The translations under genes and the position numbers were made by a program. A stretch of DNA of 35,195 bases from JBCCTX01 sp964652565 (GTDB lineage Bacteria > Bacteroidota > Bacteroidia > J057). Within the stretch, counting starts at the first letter, position 1; each line of letters starts with the position of its first letter. The stretch is taken from the NCBI GenBank assembly GCA_964652565.1, contig CAZZEC010000052.1:1-35195 (forward strand), written 5' to 3'. The notes under the pieces are model-generated. The model saw only the letters and a program-made list of their open reading frames with translations. It had not been told where the DNA came from and did no database searches. Shown one piece after another: positions 1-7,821 of this stretch.

Positions 1-980
1 CTTAGGCTGGCGACCTTCTTTTCTAAAGACTGATACTTTTTTTCTTCTTCTTCCAGCGCTAACGAATCCTCTACATTGATGATTCTTGCATCGAGATCTT
101 GTATTCTTTGCTTAAGATTCTCCAAATTAGAAGCTCTTTCGGCCTTGTCAAACATTATTTCTTCGGGGATGATGGTCTCTGTTTGTCGAATAGGTTCACT
201 CACTTGAGGGATGAAGGTCATCTCATTGACTTGACGCTGGTTCATAAACGAAGGAGACACAATCTCAATCTCGTTTTGATGTAGGGCATCCAGTATCTTC
301 TCGTGTAAACGAGACTGTGTGCTGATCATTTGTGAAACTTCCTTGAGTAATCCATGAACTTTATACACAATCGAAAAGTCCCCTAGCTCCACAATATAAA
401 TAAAGGGCTCCTCCAACTCAGCTGCTTCTGCAGCCTGTTTTAAGATCTCTTTCACCTTCACATGCGATACATCATACCCGAGTGAAACGCTTGCAGTAAT
501 CAGTGTTCCCGAGTTACGATAAATTTCTACAGGATGAGTAGACATGTATACGTTGGGTATAGAAATCAAATTTCTCTCTGGCGTTTGAATCTCCACATGA
601 AACACACTGCGGTCCGTCACCCTTCCAAAGCTATTTTGTACTTTTAAAAAACTTCCTAAATGATAATTATCCGTGATGCGATTCATGAAACCAGCAATAG
701 CATTTCCCAAAAAAGTAGTGGAACTCAATGCTATCGCACCACTAATGACAATTCCAATAATTTTGATTACCTCTACTTTCAATTCATTTTCACCCTCTTC
801 TACAGGAAAAAATAGTATGATAAATACTAATCCCGTAATCAATACTAATGCCTGCCATAACTGCCTGATATAAACCGGTTTGTGATTCTTCTTTTCCCAT
901 CTGATTAAGATCATCCTCAGCGAGAAGAAAAGAACTAAGGTACTCAGGAGTATTCCTACTACTACATTATATCCATTCAT
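1..980 (-). CDS. MscS-family mechanosensitive ion channel, C-terminal end cut by window edge
   Basis: 326 codons are visible and the gene runs off the left edge. Three hydrophobic segments lie near residues 3-23, 35-55 and 65-95. The third carries the MscS-type pore helix and beta-domain entry (GNAIAGFMNR, then a stretch ending in IPN with V-Y-M after it). This is the signature of small-conductance mechanosensitive channels, which release solutes under osmotic stress. The visible C-terminal part (from about residue 275) is rich in E, K, L and R with heptad spacing and is probably a coiled coil. The ATG at 978-980 is the first start after an in-frame TGA and lies 36 bp after the nanA stop, so it may be co-transcribed with the sialic acid genes. 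With only three membrane segments it resembles the short MscS class. Family call is firm; the physiological role is inferred. Confidence 0.9.
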   Translation of the reverse strand, partial: MNGYNVVVGILLSTLVLFFSLRMILIRWEKKNHKPVYIRQLWQALVLITGLVFIILFFPVEEGENELKVEVIKIIGIVISGAIALSSTTFLGNAIAGFMNRITDNYHLGSFLKVQNSFGRVTDRSVFHVEIQTPERNLISIPNVYMSTHPVEIYRNSGTLITASVSLGYDVSHVKVKEILKQAAEAAELEEPFIYIVELGDFSIVYKVHGLLKEVSQMISTQSRLHEKILDALHQNEIEIVSPSFMNQRQVNEMTFIPQVSEPIRQTETIIPEEIMFDKAERASNLENLKQRIQDLDARIINVEDSLALEEEEKKYQSLEKKVASL

Positions 981-1016
981 GTTAGGAAGGGTTATTTGAT
1001 CTTGACACGACGATCA

Positions 1017-1943
1017 TTATGACTCTAGAGACGAACACACCTCAAAAAATCCTGCCATTTCCAGTTCTTCTTTAATCAGGGCCTCTATATCCGGGTCAAT
1101 CGATGCGACGGGCAAGCGGAAATTCCCACAGTCCATTCCAATTATCCTCATAAATGTCTTCCCTGGTGCTATACCTCCATATTTCAGCAATATTTTGATG
1201 ATCTTATTTGCTTGCTGTTGTAGTTCTCTTGCCGACGAAAGGTCTCCGGCTTCAAATGCCTGAATTAGTTTGGAAAATAATGGACTCATATAATTATATG
1301 TACTCCCTACAGCACCATGCGCCCCCATGGCTAGGGCAGATATGAGCACTTCATCTCTCCCCCATAGCAGATGATATCTCTTTTCTGTATAATTCAGGCA
1401 TGCTAAAAAATCCATGAGATCTGCATGCGTAAACTTTATCCCTACCAGATTGGGAATCATGTGAGTAGCCATACTCAAAAAATCAATCATTTTGAAGTAG
1501 GCTCTAGACAAGTTGGGAATGTGATAATAGTATATAGGAATGTCTGGTATGGCTTCTCCAATTGCTGCACAATAGGCTACCAGTTCTCGTGTATTCTTCA
1601 ACGGAAAAAAATAGGGGGCAATGATCCCTACGGCATCGATATTACAAGCTACTGCATGCTGAGCTAACTCCTGGGCTTCCGGAATACAATTTCCACCAAT
1701 CATGGCTATTACCTTAAGCTCTGAAGGTCTATGCTGCCCCCATGAGGTAAATATTTCTTTTTTTTCTGCCACGCTTAGAGAGGGACCCTCTCCTGTCGTT
1801 CCACATATAAAAGTTCCTGTAACAGCATTATTCACCAGAAAACGAGCATATGTGGGAATAATGTCTGTGTTGAGAGAGCCATCCGGGTGCATCGGCGTAA
1901 ATGGAGCAGCAAATAATTCTTTTTTGTTGAAGTCAATGGTCAT
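1017..1943 (-). CDS. nanA: N-acetylneuraminate lyase (DHDPS/NanA family)
   Basis: 308 aa, a TIM-barrel class I aldolase that cleaves N-acetylneuraminate to N-acetylmannosamine and pyruvate in the cytoplasm. Seen in the sequence: the pyruvate-binding loop GTTGEG (48-53), the catalytic tyrosine in YHIP (Y140), the Schiff-base lysine in GIKFT (K170), and GSTYN (213-217), a string shared with E. coli NanA and atypical of dihydrodipicolinate synthases. Length matches the family. Its ATG overlaps the stop of the mutarotase-symporter gene by 4 bp (TCAT on the plus strand), so translation is probably coupled. That neighbour is itself a sialic acid gene, which decides NanA over DapA. Other DHDPS-family aldolases are possible but much less likely. 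Confidence 0.93.
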   Translation of the reverse strand: MTIDFNKKELFAAPFTPMHPDGSLNTDIIPTYARFLVNNAVTGTFICGTTGEGPSLSVAEKKEIFTSWGQHRPSELKVIAMIGGNCIPEAQELAQHAVACNIDAVGIIAPYFFPLKNTRELVAYCAAIGEAIPDIPIYYYHIPNLSRAYFKMIDFLSMATHMIPNLVGIKFTHADLMDFLACLNYTEKRYHLLWGRDEVLISALAMGAHGAVGSTYNYMSPLFSKLIQAFEAGDLSSARELQQQANKIIKILLKYGGIAPGKTFMRIIGMDCGNFRLPVASIDPDIEALIKEELEMAGFFEVCSSLES

Positions 1944-4606
1944 GATTTAAGCGTATAATAGGTTAATCCTTTGAGATCTTTGGTTTTTCCGGGTATCAAT
2001 TTGCTAAATACCCATCCAAATATACAGGCACTTACAAAACCTGTAGTAGAATATAATAAAAGATGTGTCTCTGTAAATTGAGAAATCACATATTGGATAC
2101 CTCCACTTAATATTAGTCCCATCATGGCCCCTAAACCATGAGCCTCACGACTAAATATCCCCAACACAAATATTCCCCCCAACCCTCCTGCGAACAATCC
2201 TACGATGAGGTTAAATTGATCCCATAGAGAGGTTACCCCTCCCCTGGCCATATACAGTGCGAGTAATGTACCACAAATACCCGCAATCAATGTTACGATC
2301 CGGGCAAAATTGAGATAGTGTGTTTCAGATTTTGGTACAAATAATCTTTTATAGTAATCTGTAGTAATTACTGAAGCTACCGAATTCATGCTACTGTCGA
2401 GGCTGGACATGGCTGCGGCAAATATGGCTGCGATCAGTATTCCAGAAACACCCACGGGAAGTTGAGTAGCGATAAACCACGGAAAGATAGCATCGGGATT
2501 TTCCAACGATATGGGAAGCGCTTTTGGGTTACTATGGAAAAATACGTAGAGCGCAGTGCCTAATGAAACGAATATAAAAGCAGAGGGAAAGGCCATCCAT
2601 GCACCTAAACGGATACTATTTGCAGCAGATTGTTCGTCTTTAGTAGTGAGATATCGCTGTACTACAGTCTGATCACTGCCGTATTGGATGACATTTCCCG
2701 TAAATCCTCCTATGACTATTACCCAAATCGTAGGAGTACTGAGATCCCATGTAAGATCCCATAACCGCAATTTATTTGCATCCAAGGCCAGATCTATGGC
2801 AGAGGAGATTCCTCCTTCTACATGGAAAGGTATATAAATCAACACAATGATTGCACCTCCTAGTAATACGAACGTTTGTAGTACATCTGTCCATATCACA
2901 GCCTCTATTCCTCCCAACACCGTGTAGAGTATACTCAAGCCTCCCATGAGAAACACGCATAGATACACATCCAGCCCCGTTACGACTGACAGCGCCAACG
3001 CAGGTAATAAGAGTATGATTCCTAAGCGTCCAAGTTGAAATGCCAGATATAAAAGACTTCCTGTTATCCTCGTAGCGAGATTAAATCTTTTTTCCAGGTA
3101 CTCATAGGCTGTGGTAATGTCCAGTCTTCTGAAAAATGGAAGGAAAAATCGTATGATAAATGGCGCTGCCAACAAGATGGTCATTATCAACACAAAATAG
3201 GTCCAATCAGTGAGGTAGGTTTTAGCAGGTACGGCCATAAAAGTGATCGCACTCAATTGAGTGGCAAAAATACTTATTCCGGCAGCCCACCAGGGTATGC
3301 GATTACCCGCCTTGAAAAAGTCCTGGATAGAAGTCTGTTTTCTGGCAAACCAGACTCCCAAACCGACTAATATACTCAGATACAAGCCTAACACGATATA
3401 ATTAGTCAATCCAAAGTGAGCATCCTTGCTCGGCGATAATACAAGCATCTCGGGGGTTCTCACACCAGGTGATATTTCCCCAGAAGGAATAACGATATCG
3501 TCTCCCCATCTTACAGCAGTGGTAGTGACCTGACTGTTTTCTGGCAATTTATCTAATAGCACCCAGGTATTGGTTATTGTATGATAGGCGAAAATGTGTT
3601 GACTAAATCCTTGATGTTGGATCAACATCTCCCGTTCTATTGCTATTAAACTGTCTCGTACTGTCTCTGAAGAGGAGGATGCGATAGATGCTCCCATCTC
3701 CTCCAGTTCATTGAGTTTATTACCCTCAGCTCCGCCCAAAATTAGTACATGACTAGTTCCCAATGATATTGCCGGAGCTGCTGATAAGGTGTATTCATTA
3801 CCATGTTCGTCAGAGATTGGGGGCAATGTACTCCACGTATGAGATGTAGGATCATATTTGTAAGCATCGCTCATTAGTTTGCTTACGCTGTCTTTCCTCG
3901 CATATCGCCCTCCCATGAGATATAGACAAGTCTGTACACCATCGCTTTGTGATACTGCCATACAATGGGTACGCTGGGGTCCTGGCCACGCGGGAAGCTC
4001 CTTCCAACCCTTTTGTACGGTTTCAGGGGATGAGAGGTCTAATTCGAGGAAGTGTTTACCCGGTCCTTGCTTGCTTTCTCCCCCCGCGATAAAGATTTTT
4101 TCCCCGATCTTAGCACCAGCCATATTAGCGAGTGGATAGGGTAAGGAAGGTAGCGTATCTTGGGTGATACGTTGCTGCTTTACATCCCATGATAATATCC
4201 AAACCTTATCTAATATATCTTTTGACTGATTACCCCCGATACATACCAATCCCCTATCTGTTTCAATACTTACTCCATATGCTGCAGGTAATGGTAGCTG
4301 ACCCGCGATGACCCATTCATATGTTTCACCTTCCTTTTTTTGTAAGACATATATGTCTTTCCACCATTTTTTCATTCCTCCCTCCCATGGAGGGGCCTCA
4401 GGGAAATTTGCACCTCCTGCCAGTATCAACACATTTTCATGTAAGCCGACGAATGCACCCGCGAGACCATATTGTTTATCCTCTCCCGGAGCTACAGGTA
4501 TATTGGGTAAGGAATCCCAACGAAAATAGGGTTGACTTGTGGCATGCGATATCCCTACAAGACAACTGAACAGTAATAACAGACAATGGAAAATGTTGGG
4601 TTTCAA
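1940..4606 (-). CDS. Fused sialic acid mutarotase (NanM-like kelch) and sodium:solute symporter
   Basis: 888 aa in two parts. Residues 1-25 are a signal peptide. Residues 30-392 form a kelch beta-propeller with GGANFPEAPPW (64-74), GGNQ, and a SGE..PGVRT string (376-384) matching the cyclically permuted mutarotase/NanM family, which speeds anomer conversion of sialic acid. From residue 400 there is an SSS-family transporter with about 13 membrane helices, including the ATQLSAITFMAVP helix. The propeller should therefore sit in the periplasm, fused to the importer. No in-frame ATG exists between the upstream stop and residue 79; the TTG at 4604-4606 gives a proper signal peptide, so TTG is taken as the start. 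It begins 19 bp after mcrC and overlaps nanA. Sialic acid as substrate is inferred from nanA and the kelch motif. Confidence 0.9.
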   Translation of the reverse strand: MKPNIFHCLLLLFSCLVGISHATSQPYFRWDSLPNIPVAPGEDKQYGLAGAFVGLHENVLILAGGANFPEAPPWEGGMKKWWKDIYVLQKKEGETYEWVIAGQLPLPAAYGVSIETDRGLVCIGGNQSKDILDKVWILSWDVKQQRITQDTLPSLPYPLANMAGAKIGEKIFIAGGESKQGPGKHFLELDLSSPETVQKGWKELPAWPGPQRTHCMAVSQSDGVQTCLYLMGGRYARKDSVSKLMSDAYKYDPTSHTWSTLPPISDEHGNEYTLSAAPAISLGTSHVLILGGAEGNKLNELEEMGASIASSSSETVRDSLIAIEREMLIQHQGFSQHIFAYHTITNTWVLLDKLPENSQVTTTAVRWGDDIVIPSGEISPGVRTPEMLVLSPSKDAHFGLTNYIVLGLYLSILVGLGVWFARKQTSIQDFFKAGNRIPWWAAGISIFATQLSAITFMAVPAKTYLTDWTYFVLIMTILLAAPFIIRFFLPFFRRLDITTAYEYLEKRFNLATRITGSLLYLAFQLGRLGIILLLPALALSVVTGLDVYLCVFLMGGLSILYTVLGGIEAVIWTDVLQTFVLLGGAIIVLIYIPFHVEGGISSAIDLALDANKLRLWDLTWDLSTPTIWVIVIGGFTGNVIQYGSDQTVVQRYLTTKDEQSAANSIRLGAWMAFPSAFIFVSLGTALYVFFHSNPKALPISLENPDAIFPWFIATQLPVGVSGILIAAIFAAAMSSLDSSMNSVASVITTDYYKRLFVPKSETHYLNFARIVTLIAGICGTLLALYMARGGVTSLWDQFNLIVGLFAGGLGGIFVLGIFSREAHGLGAMMGLILSGGIQYVISQFTETHLLLYSTTGFVSACIFGWVFSKLIPGKTKDLKGLTYYTLKS

Positions 4607-4625
4607 ATTGAATGTAGTTTTGGTA

Positions 4626-5663
4626 TTAGTCTATGAGTTTCATGAGATCCTTGTGAATATGTTCCCATGATCGATTTAAATCCAGGGTGAAGATCCTCAC
4701 TATATGTCCCGATATCTCAGCATATTCATCAAGCTGCACATCAATTGAAGGGTACAGTAATATCCCTTGACAAGATTGACTGAGCATATCTTTTGCTTCA
4801 ATATTTTTAAGATAGGAAAATAATTGATACAAATGCTTACTGTGGAATTTAGCGTTACCCCCAAAATAATGCTTTTGGAGAACTTCTTTCATGTATTTAG
4901 TCTCAATGATAATCTTTTTATCATTTGAAATAAGAGATACATCGGTTTCCATCCTTGGAAACCGATGGTCTGTTCCTTCATATTTTTCTACATTCCAGGG
5001 AATATATTCACGCCCTACAGACTGAAAATGAACAGCGTGCCGCCTGTAAAAATTTCGGATAAAACGTTCAAATATCATGGGGAGCTTTTGAGCATCGACC
5101 AGCAGAGAAGTCAAATGATACGTTCCATTCGATTCAATCCCTTTTTGATGGTAGATCAACTCACATACATGCAAAACCGCCCGCTGCCTAACATTGTATT
5201 TCTTCTTTTGCATAGAAGTAAACATGTCTGAATGTAAAGGAATTTCATCATATGCAGCCAAATACTGGTTGACTTGCTGTAGCTTACTCCTAAGTTTGGG
5301 GTCTATTTGCTCTGAACGAATGACAGAATATATGGTAGAAGTAAGAATTTCGAAAAAGATGCGATCATTATGTATGGTAAAATAACGACAATAGGTTTGT
5401 CCTTTTCTGTGTAACTGTCTCCTTAGCGTTTCAGAAACATTTATTTTACCCCTGATCCCTACAACCGAACCTTCCTGAAGCTGATAACGAGATGGCGTTT
5501 CTTTATGTAATATCTTTTCTATATGATGTAATAGCCACCAACCGTAAAATTGGATTATATGTGTATAGGTACCAGTGCCAAATCTTTCCCACGTAGCTGG
5601 TGTAAACTGGTTCCACGCATAGCTAAGTAAATAGTAGATATTTCTTACGGGTATATCCATCAT
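4626..5663 (-). CDS. mcrC: McrC-type nuclease subunit of a modification-dependent (type IV) restriction system
   Basis: 345 aa. The N-terminus VRNIYYLLSYAW (6-17) is the hallmark of the McrC family. A PD-(D/E)xK nuclease core is visible in the C-terminal half: D241 in METDVS, E254 and K256 in IIIETKY, and a QxxxY helix (Q280). McrC cuts DNA when assembled on the McrB motor. The gene follows mcrB by 21 bp and clearly belongs to the same unit. Start is a double ATG at 5661-5663 and 5658-5660. All expected catalytic residues are present, so an active nuclease is likely. Which modified base is recognised cannot be read from this subunit. Confidence 0.94.
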   Translation of the reverse strand: MMDIPVRNIYYLLSYAWNQFTPATWERFGTGTYTHIIQFYGWWLLHHIEKILHKETPSRYQLQEGSVVGIRGKINVSETLRRQLHRKGQTYCRYFTIHNDRIFFEILTSTIYSVIRSEQIDPKLRSKLQQVNQYLAAYDEIPLHSDMFTSMQKKKYNVRQRAVLHVCELIYHQKGIESNGTYHLTSLLVDAQKLPMIFERFIRNFYRRHAVHFQSVGREYIPWNVEKYEGTDHRFPRMETDVSLISNDKKIIIETKYMKEVLQKHYFGGNAKFHSKHLYQLFSYLKNIEAKDMLSQSCQGILLYPSIDVQLDEYAEISGHIVRIFTLDLNRSWEHIHKDLMKLID

Positions 5664-5684
5664 TCTTATTTATCCGTTAAATAG

Positions 5685-7703
5685 CTATTCCACCAAAAAT
5701 TGGATCTCTTTTTCAGCCTTGTCGGGATCGTCATACCAATATTCTCTGATAAGTGGAGCTATATTCCATTGAATGATTTGCTGATACCAGTCCTCACTGG
5801 ATACTTGCGTGGGTTTGCTACAAAAAAAGCTATGTCCTATCTCATATCCCTTACCTAATTGGGGATCGCTACTTATTTGCAAGTTAACTTCCGGTAGTTT
5901 ATGAACGATCCTGTGTACAATCTTCTTTGAAACACCTAACTTGTATAAATAGCGCTGAAACTTGGCTCCCCATTGCGGAAATAGTCTAACAAAAACAAAG
6001 CGTCTGCGAAGTGCATAGTCCAGCAAGGCGAGAGATCGATCTGCTGTATTCATCGTACCGATGATGTATACATTCTCAGGTACATAAAACCGGTCTTGCA
6101 TTGAACTTGAATAGGTCAATGGTATAGCGTGTGTGGGTCCACGTTTATCAGGTTCAATCAGAACAAGGAGTTCTCCAAGGATCTGGCTCAGGTTTCCACG
6201 ATTAATTTCATCGATGATCAAAAAATAAGGGTGATGGGGGTCCTGCATTGCCTTGTAGCAAAACTGTAGGAATATACCCGCGCTACGTTGAAATGTTCCA
6301 TCTTCTTTGGGTCTGATCCCTTGAACAAAGTCATCGTAGGCGTATGCAGCATGGAACTGCACCATTTCTATCCTCGAATAATCTCTATGTCCTAACAAAA
6401 CATACGCCAGCTTTTTTGCAAGAAATGTCTTTCCAACTCCAGGTGGCCCCTGGATAATAAGATTCTTTCTGGAGCTAAGTGCTTCCTTCATATTGAGGAA
6501 TGCTTCTTCTTCAATGAATGCATCCTCAAGCGCATCTTCCAGGCTATAAGCTGGATTTAAGTACTGTATCAGGTCTTCTGTGACCTGAAGAGGTTGCTCC
6601 TCTAATTCTTCCAGAATAGCCCTCAACTCTGGATACTGTTGTTCATATCTCCGTTTTACTGTCTCCCAATGAGACGTTTGTGCAAAAGGTACAGACGAAA
6701 ATAGGGGCTGGTCAAATAAAAGGGGTTGTTGTATGACCCAATCTACTTTCCGAATATGAGGATATCTGTAGTGATGTGTATTGTATTCATAATATCCCGT
6801 AATAACCCCGATTCCCAACACTTGAGTTTTACCTTGATGAGCGATAACAATATCCCCTAATGCCGCTTCTTTGAATTTAAGCCAACGCTTCACTTTTGCC
6901 GACTGAGGACTTACTCCTACAGCCAGGGCAATATCTGAAGTCTTGGTATAAGCTCCCAGATCAATATGATTTTCTTCGCGCGTAGACAGGGACAAGAATC
7001 CCTTTTGGTGAAAAAGCTCCCAGTCCTCCACATTAGGTGGACGAAACGTCCATATGGAAACTTCTGGAGATGCTATAGAGGACTCAGCAACAGATTGAAT
7101 GACAAAAGATTCATATACAAATTGAAGAAAATATTGAATCTCCCACAGAACACTCGTATGGGTTTGACTTTTGTCTCCAAATTCTACTGTATATGCACTC
7201 ACCACTGGCTGCACCATCTCCTGAAATGCCAACAAGCTTTTGCCGGGGGTTGAATCCCCTGGCAGTAATGAATTGTCATGTATTAGCCAATCTATTGCCT
7301 TGAGATGCTGAGCATTATATGACACAAGATCATTGGGAAATATCGAGGATAGCAACTCACTTGTAATGGTAAGATTAAAGTATTTGACTTTTTGCACAAA
7401 ACGATCTATTCTTTCCGCTAACGAGTTTTCATCATAAATGAGATGTATCAATTCCTCTCTATAGTGATGGATAGGATGCAATGGCTCTTTTAATGCCCGC
7501 ATTCGCACCATCTTATGACTCATGAACGTAGGCAGAAAACTTCCCAGTTGCTGTAAATCTTCCCAGTTGGCCTGAGTTAATCTTCTGATTTCCTTGAAGC
7601 GATTAAAAAACATATATCGCCGTTGTAGCAAATCCCTCTCTGACTCCCAGATGCTGGGAACCTCACTTCTATACTCCTCTAAAGCTAACTGAATGCGATC
7701 CAT
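5685..7703 (-). CDS. mcrB: McrB-type AAA+ GTPase with an EVE/PUA-like recognition domain
   Basis: 672 aa from the ATG at 7701-7703. The frame is open to a TTG at 7746-7748, but ATG is preferred. The C-terminal motor has Walker A GPPGVGKT (419-426), Walker B FLIIDEINRGN (494-504) and MNTADRS (551-557), the McrB guanine-recognition motif, so GTP is the expected fuel. Residues about 215-325 (SIWTFRPPN, then GDIVIAHQG and LGIGVITGYY) look like an EVE/PUA-type domain that reads modified bases. Residues 1-200 are a helical region resembling the N-termini of other McrB-like AAA proteins. Together with McrC this is a complete two-gene McrBC defence module against modified DNA. The EVE call rests on pattern recognition only. 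It lies 118 bp after leuS. Confidence 0.93.
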   Translation of the reverse strand: MDRIQLALEEYRSEVPSIWESERDLLQRRYMFFNRFKEIRRLTQANWEDLQQLGSFLPTFMSHKMVRMRALKEPLHPIHHYREELIHLIYDENSLAERIDRFVQKVKYFNLTITSELLSSIFPNDLVSYNAQHLKAIDWLIHDNSLLPGDSTPGKSLLAFQEMVQPVVSAYTVEFGDKSQTHTSVLWEIQYFLQFVYESFVIQSVAESSIASPEVSIWTFRPPNVEDWELFHQKGFLSLSTREENHIDLGAYTKTSDIALAVGVSPQSAKVKRWLKFKEAALGDIVIAHQGKTQVLGIGVITGYYEYNTHHYRYPHIRKVDWVIQQPLLFDQPLFSSVPFAQTSHWETVKRRYEQQYPELRAILEELEEQPLQVTEDLIQYLNPAYSLEDALEDAFIEEEAFLNMKEALSSRKNLIIQGPPGVGKTFLAKKLAYVLLGHRDYSRIEMVQFHAAYAYDDFVQGIRPKEDGTFQRSAGIFLQFCYKAMQDPHHPYFLIIDEINRGNLSQILGELLVLIEPDKRGPTHAIPLTYSSSMQDRFYVPENVYIIGTMNTADRSLALLDYALRRRFVFVRLFPQWGAKFQRYLYKLGVSKKIVHRIVHKLPEVNLQISSDPQLGKGYEIGHSFFCSKPTQVSSEDWYQQIIQWNIAPLIREYWYDDPDKAEKEIQFLVE

Positions 7704-7821
7704 AAGTTTATAAATGTGAAAGTTATAAAATTGTGGAAAGCACTCCAAGGAGTAAAAATAACTTACAATTAACAGAAGATTGATAATGAGTTACTCTCAA
7801 AACAAATTGACATTCACCCCC

